DNA of 52,171 nt from Nitrospirota bacterium (GTDB taxonomy: Bacteria; Nitrospirota; JACRHJ01), in the NCBI GenBank assembly GCA_021784575.1, contig JAJYHX010000004.1, positions 132,350-184,520 of the forward strand, read 5' to 3'. Below the pieces are notes generated by a model. It worked only from the letters and a program-made list of their open reading frames with translations. It searched no databases and was not told the DNA's origin. Position 1 is the first letter of the stretch. Each line of letters begins with the position of its first letter. Both the position numbers and the translations under genes were made by a program. Positions 25,953-33,483 of the stretch are shown here, in pieces.

Positions 25953-26922
25953 AACCAGTTCAGGGCCGAGGGACTACAGAGGGGTCGTCGTGATGATCCC
26001 TTGCCTGAACGAAGAGAAGACGGTCGGCAAGGTCGTCTCGGATTTTAAGAGCGTCCTCCCCGGCGCCGGGATATACGTCTACGACAACAACTCCACGGAC
26101 AGGACCGCGCAGACAGCGAGGGAAAACGGCGCGGTCGTGGTGTCCGCGCCCATACGCGGCAAGGGCAATGTCGTAAGGCAGATGTTTTCCGAGCTTGACG
26201 GGGACGTGTTCCTTATGGTTGACGGAGACGACACTTACCCCGCCGCCGTCGCCCCAACTCTTATTGCCGAGCTTGAAAAGGGCGGGGCCGACATGATTGT
26301 CGGGGCAAGGATGTCCGAGCATGAGGCCAGGTCTTTCAGGGCGTTCCACAAGTTCGGCAACCATCTGGTGGCGGGGCTTATCTCCCTGATTTTTTCGAGG
26401 AAGGTAACGGACGTCATGTCCGGCTACAGGGTCTTCTCGTGGTCTTTCGTGAAGAGCATTATTTTAATGTCGGAGGGCTTCGAGATCGAGACGGAGATGA
26501 CGCTTCAGGCCCTCGCGAAGGATTTCCGCATACGGGAGGTGCCTATAAAATATGGCGAAAGGCCGTCGGGGAGCCTGTCGAAGCTCAATACCTACAAGGA
26601 CGGCCTCCTCGTCCTGAAAACGATATTCCTGATATTCAAGGACTACAAGCCCTTCGTCTTCTTTTCGCTTCTCTCCGTCCTGCTCGGCTGCCTGAGCCTC
26701 TTTACCGGCTACTGGCCCATCATGGATTACATCCGGTTCCGCTACGTCTATCACGTCCCCCTGGCCGTGCTCGCCTCCGGCATAGGCATACTCGCCGCGA
26801 TGTGTTTCGGCCTGGGCCTCATCATGGACACGCTGGCCAAATATCACAACGAAAACTTCATCTTAAGAAAGCGGCTCATCACAAGGCGCCAGGGCGGCGA
26901 GGATTCCGGCACCGTCCATTAA
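25942..26922 (+). CDS. GT2 glycosyltransferase (dolichyl/polyprenyl-phosphate sugar synthase type)
   Basis: 326 residues. GT2 catalytic domain at 10-235: VVVMIPCLNEEKTVGKVV, YVYDNNSTDRT and the metal-binding DGDD at 94-97 (VDGDDTYP), then SGYRVFSW and ERPSGSLSKLNTYKDG. Two C-terminal membrane segments (about 240-260 and 275-300) anchor it. This layout matches enzymes that charge polyprenyl phosphate with a sugar for use by GT-C enzymes across the membrane, consistent with the overlapping upstream gene. Sugar unknown. Confidence 0.9.
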   Translation: MENKTSSGPRDYRGVVVMIPCLNEEKTVGKVVSDFKSVLPGAGIYVYDNNSTDRTAQTARENGAVVVSAPIRGKGNVVRQMFSELDGDVFLMVDGDDTYPAAVAPTLIAELEKGGADMIVGARMSEHEARSFRAFHKFGNHLVAGLISLIFSRKVTDVMSGYRVFSWSFVKSIILMSEGFEIETEMTLQALAKDFRIREVPIKYGERPSGSLSKLNTYKDGLLVLKTIFLIFKDYKPFVFFSLLSVLLGCLSLFTGYWPIMDYIRFRYVYHVPLAVLASGIGILAAMCFGLGLIMDTLAKYHNENFILRKRLITRRQGGEDSGTVH

Positions 26923-26963
26923 TGTCTTCGTCCGGATTTGCGGTGAGCGTAAATAGTAGCTTA

Positions 26964-26997
26964 GCAAGTCTCATGGAGCGAGCTAATCACTCCTTCG
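26964..26997. repeat. 34-bp inverted repeat, right copy
   Basis: Partner of 24121-24154 (31 of 34 matches in opposite orientation). It lies between the end of the GT2 gene and the nth gene. A weaker shared block (TTACGCTC) follows outside the 34 bp with small gaps. Confidence 0.85.
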
Positions 26998-27041
26998 CAA
27001 AATGTGATCCAACGGAAGGATAATGCCGCCGCCATGCCAAG

Positions 27042-27707
27042 TTATATAGTGAACGCGGACGGGCAGACGCCGTTCAGGACGCACTCGGCGCATTTCGGAT
27101 GCCTTGCGACGCAGGTGTAGCGGCCAAGGATTATCAGGCGGTTGGAATATGCGATCCAGTCTTTCTTCGGGATAAGCCCGCAGAGGTCTTGCTCTATCTT
27201 TTCCGGGGCTTTGTTTTCCGTAAGCCCCAGGCGGCCCGAGACGCGTATCATGTGCGTGTCCACGACAATCCCCGGAACGCCGAAGCATATCGTAAGCACG
27301 AGGTTCGCGGTCTTGCGCCCGACGCCCGGAAGCTTCACAAGCTCCTCCATACTGCCGGGTATCTCTCCGCCGTGGTCCCTCAGGAGCGCGGCCCCAAGCG
27401 CGATAATGTTCCTCGTCTTGTTTCTGTAGAACCCGGCGGACTTTATCTCTGCCTCGAACTCCCCCTGTTTCGCCTGCGCGTAGTCCTTTGCCGACGTGTA
27501 TTTCCTGAAAAGCGTCTCCGTAATTGCGTTTATCCGGACTTCCGTGCACTGTGCGGAGAGTATCGCCGCGACGACAAGGTCGAGCGGGGTCTTGTAGTGA
27601 AGCTCCGTGCCGGGGTCGGAGGAATAGCGCTTCTTGAGGAGCTTTACAATCTCCCGCGCGCGCTTCTTTTTCTGCTCAGGCGTTTCGTTTTCGTAGTCGT
27701 AGGGCAT
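27042..27707 (-). CDS. nth: Endonuclease III (DNA glycosylase/AP lyase)
   Basis: 221 residues, normal length. Removes oxidised pyrimidines and cleaves AP sites. The helix-hairpin-helix segment LPGVGRKTANLVL carries the catalytic Lys132; catalytic Asp150 lies in VVDTHMIRV. The [4Fe-4S] loop has C199-x6-C206-x2-C209-x5-C215. All key residues are present. Monocistronic on the minus strand. Confidence 0.97.
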   Translation of the reverse strand: MPYDYENETPEQKKKRAREIVKLLKKRYSSDPGTELHYKTPLDLVVAAILSAQCTEVRINAITETLFRKYTSAKDYAQAKQGEFEAEIKSAGFYRNKTRNIIALGAALLRDHGGEIPGSMEELVKLPGVGRKTANLVLTICFGVPGIVVDTHMIRVSGRLGLTENKAPEKIEQDLCGLIPKKDWIAYSNRLIILGRYTCVARHPKCAECVLNGVCPSAFTI

Positions 27708-27768
27708 GAGAGAAGTATAGCAGGGAAAAAGGGCGAGGGCTGGTTTTATATAGCCCTCGCCATAAATA

Positions 27769-27885
27769 CTACGCCTTTACCCAAATTGCCCAAGCCTTGT
27801 GCCCGTACTGCCAAGCGTAAAGCTTACGTCCTTTAACAGTAATCGAAGCCACAAAAATGAGCTTATAGCCCGGTCGATCTGGCAT
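27769..27885 (-). CDS. Small protein, 38 residues, hypothetical
   Basis: Begins MPDRPGYKLIFVASIT and ends in KAWAIWVKA. ATG at 27885 has AAAGGGGG about 6 bases upstream. Basic (several Lys/Arg) with aromatic residues; two beta strands are likely. The pattern x-K-L-I-F-V-x-S-I-x-x-K-G-R-K-L-Y-A looks like small conserved ORFs I have seen in related genomes, but this is memory and not shown by the sequence. Divergent from the small RNA at 27954. Confidence 0.5.
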   Translation of the reverse strand: MPDRPGYKLIFVASITVKGRKLYAWQYGHKAWAIWVKA

Positions 27886-27918
27886 GAGGATCCCCCTTTC
27901 TAAGGACCTCTCTTTTCC

Positions 27919-27947
27919 TTGACATGCCAGAACGACTTGTTTACAAT
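27919..27947 (+). promoter_or_regulatory. Promoter of a small RNA
   Basis: TTGACA (27919-27924), 17-bp spacer, TACAAT (27942-27947), start near 27954. Confidence 0.8.
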
Positions 27948-27953
27948 TCACAT

Positions 27954-28055
27954 AGGACAAGCGACTCTGGCAATGTCAGGGTCCGCCCCTGGAGATCCTC
28001 CAATAGGGGCAAGATGCAGCCCCGCTAACTACCGCGAATAGTTAGCGGGGTTTTT
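27954..28055 (+). ncRNA. Probable small RNA of about 100 nt, unknown family
   Basis: A near-consensus promoter, then about 100 bases with no coding frame, ending in an intrinsic terminator (12-bp stem at 28020-28031/28039-28050 plus TTTTT). An internal stem-loop is clear: GCCCCT pairs with AGGGGC, enclosing GGAG-ATC-CTCC. The 5' GGAC can pair with GTCC. I checked for the SRP GGAAG apical motif and for common riboswitch cores and saw none. The next gene downstream is on the opposite strand, so this is a free-standing transcript and not a leader. Confidence 0.65.
28020..28055 (+). terminator. Intrinsic terminator of the small RNA
   Basis: CCCCGCTAACTA pairs perfectly with TAGTTAGCGGGG around a 7-base loop, followed by TTTTT. 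Confidence 0.92.
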
Positions 28056-28057
28056 CT

Positions 28058-28828
28058 TCAATCCTCTTCGTCTAAATCGAATTTTAATACGTCAATTTGA
28101 TGAAGGAGTTTATTTATATCCTTTTTTGTGAAGCCATCTGGGATAAATATCTGCGCATATTGACCGTTGCTAAATTTCAGTTTAAAATGCTGACCTTCTT
28201 CCTGAACAACTTCCCCCTTATAAATTCTCATTGTGGAAGTCGCATCTCTTTCTGGTAAATCCCCTTGAATATTTATCTTATCAATTTCTTTTACAACCTC
28301 GCCCGCCAACGTTTTAAGTTCTACGACAAGTCTGTTATCTTTATCTAACACCGCCGAATATTTTGCAGACTCAATAAAAATTGTTGCGGCATCATCTTTC
28401 GCATTTTCGGCAACATGGAAGTCAACATACAAGATATTTGCTAAGGTCGATGGAAGAATTACTTTATTATATTTTCCAATTATTTCTTGGTAAAGCGCTG
28501 GTAATTTAAATGCTTTTATCAAAGCGTTTGCTCGATCTATATCTGATGCGGGATAGATTATAGACTTCGCTAAAGTGGTAGCATGCACTCTTTTCTTATT
28601 AAATTCAATCAGGCCGAATTGTCTTGATGATGAAAATTTTTTTTCAAATACAGCGGAACGTTTCTGTACTCCCATTGCCTTTTGCAAAACGCCATAGTCG
28701 GCACTCTCACCGCATTTATTTATCATGTCTTCCACAAAAATAACACAAGCTCCAAGGTTTTCTCTTGGATAACTGCGACCTCGGCCCGGGTTCCTCAAAT
28801 TCAATTCGTCAGATTTATTTATATTCAT
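28058..28828 (-). CDS. Hypothetical AT-rich protein, two-part architecture
   Basis: 256 residues, clearly AT-richer than its neighbours, suggesting transfer. The N-terminal part (about 15-110) has a winged-helix-like pattern: SYPRENLGACVIFVEDMINKC, then FSSSRQFGLIEFNKKRVHAT and later YPASDIDRANALIKAFKLPAL. I recall hypothetical proteins of this type in bacteria and archaea, with no assigned function. The C-terminal part (about 200-256) is a small beta-rich region ending in an acidic tail. GAGGAGG stands 9 bases before the ATG and a good promoter lies at 28852-28880. Its 3' end nearly abuts the small RNA terminator. Confidence 0.75.
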   Translation of the reverse strand: MNINKSDELNLRNPGRGRSYPRENLGACVIFVEDMINKCGESADYGVLQKAMGVQKRSAVFEKKFSSSRQFGLIEFNKKRVHATTLAKSIIYPASDIDRANALIKAFKLPALYQEIIGKYNKVILPSTLANILYVDFHVAENAKDDAATIFIESAKYSAVLDKDNRLVVELKTLAGEVVKEIDKINIQGDLPERDATSTMRIYKGEVVQEEGQHFKLKFSNGQYAQIFIPDGFTKKDINKLLHQIDVLKFDLDEED

Positions 28829-28851
28829 GGTTTTCTCCTCCTCTTGAAGGA

Positions 28852-28880
28852 ATATTACGCGGTATATTCTAAAAAGTCAA
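28852..28880 (-). promoter_or_regulatory. Promoter of the AT-rich gene
   Basis: Minus strand TTGACT (28880-28875), 17-bp spacer, TAATAT (28857-28852). Confidence 0.75.
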
Positions 28881-28980
28881 GTAAAAAGCACATCCTCTCA
28901 TCTCTGTCGCATTTACGGGCTGTTTTTATGGCGGCAGGGGAGGGGTTTCAGGGCAAAATCACGGGGCGGGGAGGCCGGTT

Positions 28981-30717
28981 TTACGCCGCTTTTTTCGCCT
29001 TGCGGCTCTTGAAAAACTCCGAGATCTCATCCAGTGTCATGGCGTTTAAGACGTCGGCCTTCTCAAGCCAGCCTTTCCTTGCAATTCCAATACCATAGGC
29101 CATATCCTCGAAGCCTCCGAGGTTGTGCGCGTCCGGGCCGATGGCAATCTTAACCCCGCGATTTTTCGCGTATTTCATCTCCCGCCAGTCGATGTCGAGC
29201 CTCTGCGGGTGCGCGTTCAGTTCAATCGCCGCGCCAAGGGACGCCGCCGCATCGATTATCCTTTTCATATCAATGGGATAGCCGTCCCGGCCAAGCAGCA
29301 GCCTGCCTGTCGGATGCCCGAGGATCGTGAAATGCGGGTTCTCCATCGCCCTGATTATCCGGTTTGTCGCCTCTTCCTCGGTCATGTTGAACTTTGAATG
29401 AATGGAACATATTGTAAAATCAAGGTTTTTAAGTATCTCGTCCGGGTAGTCGAGCGTCCCGTCCGGCAGGATGTCCACCTCCGCGCCCTTGAAGACATGG
29501 ACGCCCGGAACCTGCGCGTTCACCCGGTCTATTTCCTCGGATTGTGCAAATAAATCAGATACTTTCATCCCGCCCGCATATGCCGCGACCTGGCTGTGGT
29601 CGGTAAGCCCGACGTATTTGTAGCCATGCCCTTTTGCGGCCTGGGCAATCTCGGATATCTCGTCCCTGCCGTCGGAATACCGGCTGTGGACGTGAAAAAG
29701 TCCAACAATATCGCGCTCTTCAAGCAGGTCCGGGAGCTTGCCGGCCAATGCCGCCTCCACCTCGCCCATGTCCTCCCGAAGCTCCGGCGGGACATATTCG
29801 AGGCCCAGTTCGCGGTATATGCCGGCCTCTTCGAGGCACTTCACGAACGAGTTGTCTTCTACGCGGAACAGGCCGTATTCATTGAGTTTTAAGCCCTTTT
29901 TACGGGCGATGCCCCGAAGCCTTACGTTATGCTCCTGGCCGCCCGTGAAGTATTGGAGGGCATACGGGAACTGCTCGTCCGCAACCACGCGCAAATCCAC
30001 GGCAATCCCGCTCGCCAGTGTAACGCTCGTCTTGGTCTCGCCCGATACTACGACGGTCTCCACGGCGGGCAGTTTCGTAAATAATTCCATGACTTCCGCA
30101 GGCTTGCCTGAGCTTGCGACGATGTCTATGTCCCGTATGACCTCTTTTTTCCGCCGTATGCTCCCGCCGATGGCTATCCGTATGGTTTTGTTTGATTTTT
30201 TTAGCGGCGCGAAAACACTCTGCGCCTCGGATAAAGCAAAAGAGTAGAGATGCATGTCCGCGTGTTTCTGGAAAAAGGCAATATTTTCAAGTATTTTTTC
30301 CTGCGTCCTTGCGCCCATGCCCGGCAGGCCTACGAGGCGGTTCTCGTTACAGGCGTATTGGAGCTCGTTTATCGAAGAAATGCCAAGCCGCTCATAGAGG
30401 ATTCTCGCTTTTTTCGGCCCCAGGCCCGGCACCCTAAGCATCTGTATAATCCCCGGCGGAAGGGATTTTCTTATTTCCTCGCAATATGCGCACCGCCCGG
30501 TCTCGTATATCTCCATTATTTTCTGCCTGATGGACTCTCCGATACCCCTTATTCCCTTTAAATCCGTGGACTTGATTATCTCGTCCATCTCTCCGGGCAC
30601 GGCAAGGAGCGCCTTCGCCGCCCTTGCATAGGCGAGCGAGCGGAAGGCGCTTTCGTCCTTCATTTCCAGGAGGGTTCCTATCTCCTCAAGCATCGCGGAT
30701 ACCGCTTTTTTATCCAC
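28981..30717 (-). CDS. polX: DNA polymerase X with C-terminal PHP domain
   Basis: 578 residues, the usual bacterial PolX size. An N-terminal 8-kDa helix-hairpin-helix part (LKGIRGIGESIRQKI, VPGLGPKKARIL, LPGMGARTQEK) precedes a polymerase-beta-type nucleotidyltransferase with GGS at 184-186, catalytic D196 and D198 (RDIDIV) and D241. The PHP phosphoesterase domain starts FHVHSRYSDGRD (H342, H344, D349) and continues with TDHS, GAEVDI, HPTGR and GPDAH. PolX fills gaps in base-excision repair and has 3'-end processing through PHP. GTG start at 30717 with GAAAGG upstream; probably co-transcribed with the ferritin-like gene. Confidence 0.95.
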   Translation of the reverse strand: MDKKAVSAMLEEIGTLLEMKDESAFRSLAYARAAKALLAVPGEMDEIIKSTDLKGIRGIGESIRQKIMEIYETGRCAYCEEIRKSLPPGIIQMLRVPGLGPKKARILYERLGISSINELQYACNENRLVGLPGMGARTQEKILENIAFFQKHADMHLYSFALSEAQSVFAPLKKSNKTIRIAIGGSIRRKKEVIRDIDIVASSGKPAEVMELFTKLPAVETVVVSGETKTSVTLASGIAVDLRVVADEQFPYALQYFTGGQEHNVRLRGIARKKGLKLNEYGLFRVEDNSFVKCLEEAGIYRELGLEYVPPELREDMGEVEAALAGKLPDLLEERDIVGLFHVHSRYSDGRDEISEIAQAAKGHGYKYVGLTDHSQVAAYAGGMKVSDLFAQSEEIDRVNAQVPGVHVFKGAEVDILPDGTLDYPDEILKNLDFTICSIHSKFNMTEEEATNRIIRAMENPHFTILGHPTGRLLLGRDGYPIDMKRIIDAAASLGAAIELNAHPQRLDIDWREMKYAKNRGVKIAIGPDAHNLGGFEDMAYGIGIARKGWLEKADVLNAMTLDEISEFFKSRKAKKAA

Positions 30718-30734
30718 AGATTACCTTTCCTGAA

Positions 30735-30748
30735 GCCGGTCTGCCGGC
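30735..30748. repeat. 14-bp palindrome at the ferritin-like stop codon
   Basis: GCCGGTCTGCCGGC, overlapping by one base the TAG stop of the ferritin-like gene and preceding the polX ribosome site. It has the same placement, directly after a stop codon, as the copy at 4538-4551. Confidence 0.7.
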
Positions 30749-31239
30749 TATTCCGCAATCCGCTCCTGGGCGAGGAGCCTCGATATTTCCTCCAGGTGCC
30801 TTCTCTCCTGCTTTGCAAGCTCCTTGAAAAGCACCTTGACGTATGAGTCCTGCATCCTCTTTGCCGCCTTTTCGTAAAACACCGACGCCTGGCCCTCCTG
30901 TTTGACCGCCGCCTTCAGGGCATCTTCGCGATCGAGGAACGCCACATCAAGCTCCTTCAATGCGTCCGCGAGAAGCCTGCCGCCTTCCATGAAAGGCCCC
31001 TTCGCGGCCTCCGACATCTCTTCCATTGATACGGGGCAGGCCTCGTTCTCCATGCCGCAATACAGAAGCCTTATCTCGGCCATATGGCCTTTTTCCACCT
31101 CGGCCATCGAAAGGAAAACCTCCTTGCTTTTCGGGTCCTCCATCTTCGACGCCGCAGTGATATAGAAATCGCAAGAGCCTTTCTCGAGCCCAAAAGCGAA
31201 AAGAAGCGCATCTACCAAGCTTTCGTCGCCTCGCAACAT
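30748..31239 (-). CDS. Rubrerythrin/ferritin-like diiron protein
   Basis: 163 residues, a four-helix bundle with repeated Glu and E-x-x-H iron ligands: LEKGSCDFY, AEVEKGHMAEI, KQEGQASVFYEK and AKQERRHLEEI. There is no C-terminal rubredoxin domain, so it is of the erythrin/ferritin-like type. Such proteins handle peroxide or iron. Its promoter has an extended -10 (TGGTATAAT, with TATAAT at 31310-31305) and GGGGAGGAG precedes the start. It is followed by polX in the same direction with a 30-base gap, linking oxidative-stress defence and repair. Confidence 0.85.
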   Translation of the reverse strand: MLRGDESLVDALLFAFGLEKGSCDFYITAASKMEDPKSKEVFLSMAEVEKGHMAEIRLLYCGMENEACPVSMEEMSEAAKGPFMEGGRLLADALKELDVAFLDREDALKAAVKQEGQASVFYEKAAKRMQDSYVKVLFKELAKQERRHLEEISRLLAQERIAE

Positions 31240-31367
31240 TTTTCTCCTCCCCGAAATTTTTTTAAGCCGCGCGCAACCTGCGGAGAAATCAAGACTTTCC
31301 TAAAATTATACCAGACACGGCGCTTCATAGACAGTATTTTTTTAGTAGCCGCTATTACGACTTGAGC

Positions 31368-31395
31368 TTGTCAGATAGATTTTATCTGGTATATT
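31368..31395 (+). promoter_or_regulatory. Promoter of the SDR pair with operator-like palindrome
   Basis: TTGTCA (31368-31373), 16-bp spacer, TATATT (31390-31395). The spacer holds a perfect inverted repeat CAGATA-N5-TATCTG (31372-31388), a likely regulator site. Confidence 0.7.
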
Positions 31396-31450
31396 CATAT
31401 GTAGTGTACATTGAATACAAATTGAAAAGCATTTCGGGGGAGGTGTGTGG

Positions 31451-32395
31451 ATGAAAATATTCGTGACAGGGGGTTCCGGCTTCATCGGCTCGGCAATCAC
31501 AAAGGAACTCGTTAGCCTGGGACACGAGGTAACGGGGCTTGTAAGGAGAAAATCGAAAGCGGACATAGTGGAACAGACGGGCGCGAGCGTTGTGGTGGGA
31601 GACCTGCTTGAGGCGGATTCGTGGACGATGGCCCTTCGGGACGCCGACCTTATAATCAGCGCGTCGCAGCCGGTAAGACACGGCGAGAAGGTCTCGCTTA
31701 GCGAGGCGAGGCGCAGGTCTTATTATCACGGCCAGATGACGGGCAATCTCTTCCTGGCCGCGGAAGGCTCGGGCGTCAAGGGCATAATCGTTACTTACGG
31801 CATAGAGGGTTTCGGGAACCGGGGCGAGCAGTGGGTGATGGAGACCGACGAGATAAACCCCTACGGCTACGAGCGCTCCGTCTCCGGGGCATACTGGCAC
31901 ATCGACAAGACCTCGCGCAAGACGAGAGTGCCGCTCGTAAACGTGTTTACCGGCTGGGTATACGGGCCGGGAAGCTGGTTTGAGTCTCTTGTCCGGGGCG
32001 TAAAAAACGGCACAATGCGCGTCGTAGGCGAGGGCAACAACTACATGAGCTTCGTCCACATAGAAGACCTGGCCCGCGCATACGGAAAAATGGCCGAGCT
32101 CCTGCCGTTCGGGGAGCGCTACTGCATCGTGGACGGGAAGCCCGCCACCCAGCGAGAGGCGGCGAACTTCATAGCAAAACTGACCGGCGGGCGGACCCCA
32201 AAGAGCGTCGAGACAGACGCATACGCCCGGCTTGCCGGAGACCTGGCCGCCGAATCGTTTTCCTGCTCCACGCGGTGCTCGGGCGAAAGGACGAGGAAGG
32301 CCATCCTTCCGGATCTTAAATATCCATCCTACCTCGAAGGTATGCCCGCCGTCGTGGAACAGCTGGGCATCCTCCGGGAGGAAAGAGCGGCGTAA
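31451..32395 (+). CDS. Atypical extended SDR-type NAD(P)-binding protein 1
   Basis: 314 residues from ATG 31451 (GGAGG 7 bases upstream; an in-frame GTG at 31445 is closer than allowed). Rossmann motif TGGSGFIG at 6-13, then DLLEAD and the C-terminal substrate part with GERYCIVDGKPATQREAANF. The usual catalytic YxxxK reads WxxxK: the sequence is AYWHIDK with Y148, W149 and K153, so Trp is at the Tyr position. This fits atypical SDRs that may bind rather than reduce. A paralogue follows 75 bases downstream. Substrate unknown. Confidence 0.88.
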   Translation: MKIFVTGGSGFIGSAITKELVSLGHEVTGLVRRKSKADIVEQTGASVVVGDLLEADSWTMALRDADLIISASQPVRHGEKVSLSEARRRSYYHGQMTGNLFLAAEGSGVKGIIVTYGIEGFGNRGEQWVMETDEINPYGYERSVSGAYWHIDKTSRKTRVPLVNVFTGWVYGPGSWFESLVRGVKNGTMRVVGEGNNYMSFVHIEDLARAYGKMAELLPFGERYCIVDGKPATQREAANFIAKLTGGRTPKSVETDAYARLAGDLAAESFSCSTRCSGERTRKAILPDLKYPSYLEGMPAVVEQLGILREERAA

Positions 32396-32470
32396 GGCCT
32401 TGCCTTTGCTTTTCCGTGCTATACTTTATTTTATACGTATAGCGGGATTTTTAAGGCAAGGAGGTGCGCC

Positions 32471-33436
32471 ATGAAGGTATTTCTTACGGGAGCCAGCGGG
32501 TTTGTCGGCTCTGCGATTCTGAAGAAACTGGTTTCCGCCGGTCACCAGGTAACCGGTCTTATACAGGACAAGGAATACAAGGAAAAGATAAAATCCGCAG
32601 GCGGGACGCCTGTAGTGGGAGACCTGCTCGTTCCGGGACCTTGGAAGGAGGCGGTGCCGGGCCACGATGCCGTCATCAGCGTCTCATCGCCCTATAAGAT
32701 TACGGACAAGCTCTCGAAGGACGAGGCGAAAAGACGCGCGAATACGCATACGGAGATGGTTAAGAACCTCTTAAACGCCGCGCGCGGCTCAAACGTGAAG
32801 GCGGTAATCCTGACCTACCACGTCACCGCGTTCGGAAGCCAGGGCGAAAGCTGGGTAAGCGAGGTCATGCCTGTGAAGCCCGTCGGGCTGGCCATCCCGA
32901 TTGCGGAAGGTTACTGGGACATGGAGAAAGCGGCCAGAAAGGCGAATGTGCCGACCATCGAGGTCTTTCCGGGCTGGACGTACGGGCCCGGGAGCTGGTT
33001 CTCCGAATACCTTGTCGCCGGGCTTACGAACGGGATGCCGGTGCTTGTCGGGCCGGGGCTGAACTACAAGAGCCTGATACATATCGACGACCTCGCGGAA
33101 GGCTACCGGCTCATCCTCGAGAAGATGCCCGTCGGGGAGCGGTATTGCCTCGTTGACTCCAATCCCGTGCGGCAGAAGGAGTTTGCGAACTTCGTAGCCA
33201 GGGAGCTTGGCAGGCCGGAGCCTCAGCCTGTGGATTATACGTTTTTCGCAAAGCAATACGGCGAGGTGCTGGCGGAGACGCTCGATTCGTCCTGCCGCGT
33301 GAGCAACAACAAGGCCAGACGCGAGCTCGGGTTCATGCCGCAGTGGGACAGCTTCCGCAACGGCATCCCGGACGTCCTCGGCAGGATGGGCATCCTGCCC
33401 GAGAAGAAAGAATTCCCGAAGGCCGCGGGGTTCTGA
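32471..33436 (+). CDS. Atypical extended SDR-type NAD(P)-binding protein 2
   Basis: 321 residues, GGAGG 7 bases upstream of ATG. Rossmann motif TGASGFVG at 6-13. It is clearly a paralogue of the preceding gene: equal length, GSWF, GERYC(I/L)VD and the same central GYWDMEK with Y148, W149 and K153, so here too Trp occupies the catalytic Tyr position. The two genes have probably arisen by tandem duplication and diverged. Followed at once by the terminator shared with rho. Confidence 0.88.
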   Translation: MKVFLTGASGFVGSAILKKLVSAGHQVTGLIQDKEYKEKIKSAGGTPVVGDLLVPGPWKEAVPGHDAVISVSSPYKITDKLSKDEAKRRANTHTEMVKNLLNAARGSNVKAVILTYHVTAFGSQGESWVSEVMPVKPVGLAIPIAEGYWDMEKAARKANVPTIEVFPGWTYGPGSWFSEYLVAGLTNGMPVLVGPGLNYKSLIHIDDLAEGYRLILEKMPVGERYCLVDSNPVRQKEFANFVARELGRPEPQPVDYTFFAKQYGEVLAETLDSSCRVSNNKARRELGFMPQWDSFRNGIPDVLGRMGILPEKKEFPKAAGF

Positions 33437-33447
33437 AAGTTTATCGG

Positions 33448-33483
33448 TAACAAAAAAGCCGCCTTTAGGCGGCTTTTTTGTTA
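33448..33483. terminator. Bidirectional intrinsic terminator overlapping the rho stop codon
   Basis: Perfect 16-bp stem around a TTTA loop with A6 and T6 runs. Its right end (33481-33483) is the TAA stop of rho read on the minus strand, and it also ends the SDR transcript. Confidence 0.95.

Noticed and set aside
27954-28055. SRP RNA, tmRNA or a riboswitch
   Set aside because: The GGAAG apical motif of SRP and the cores of the riboswitches I know are absent, and no gene follows on that strand.
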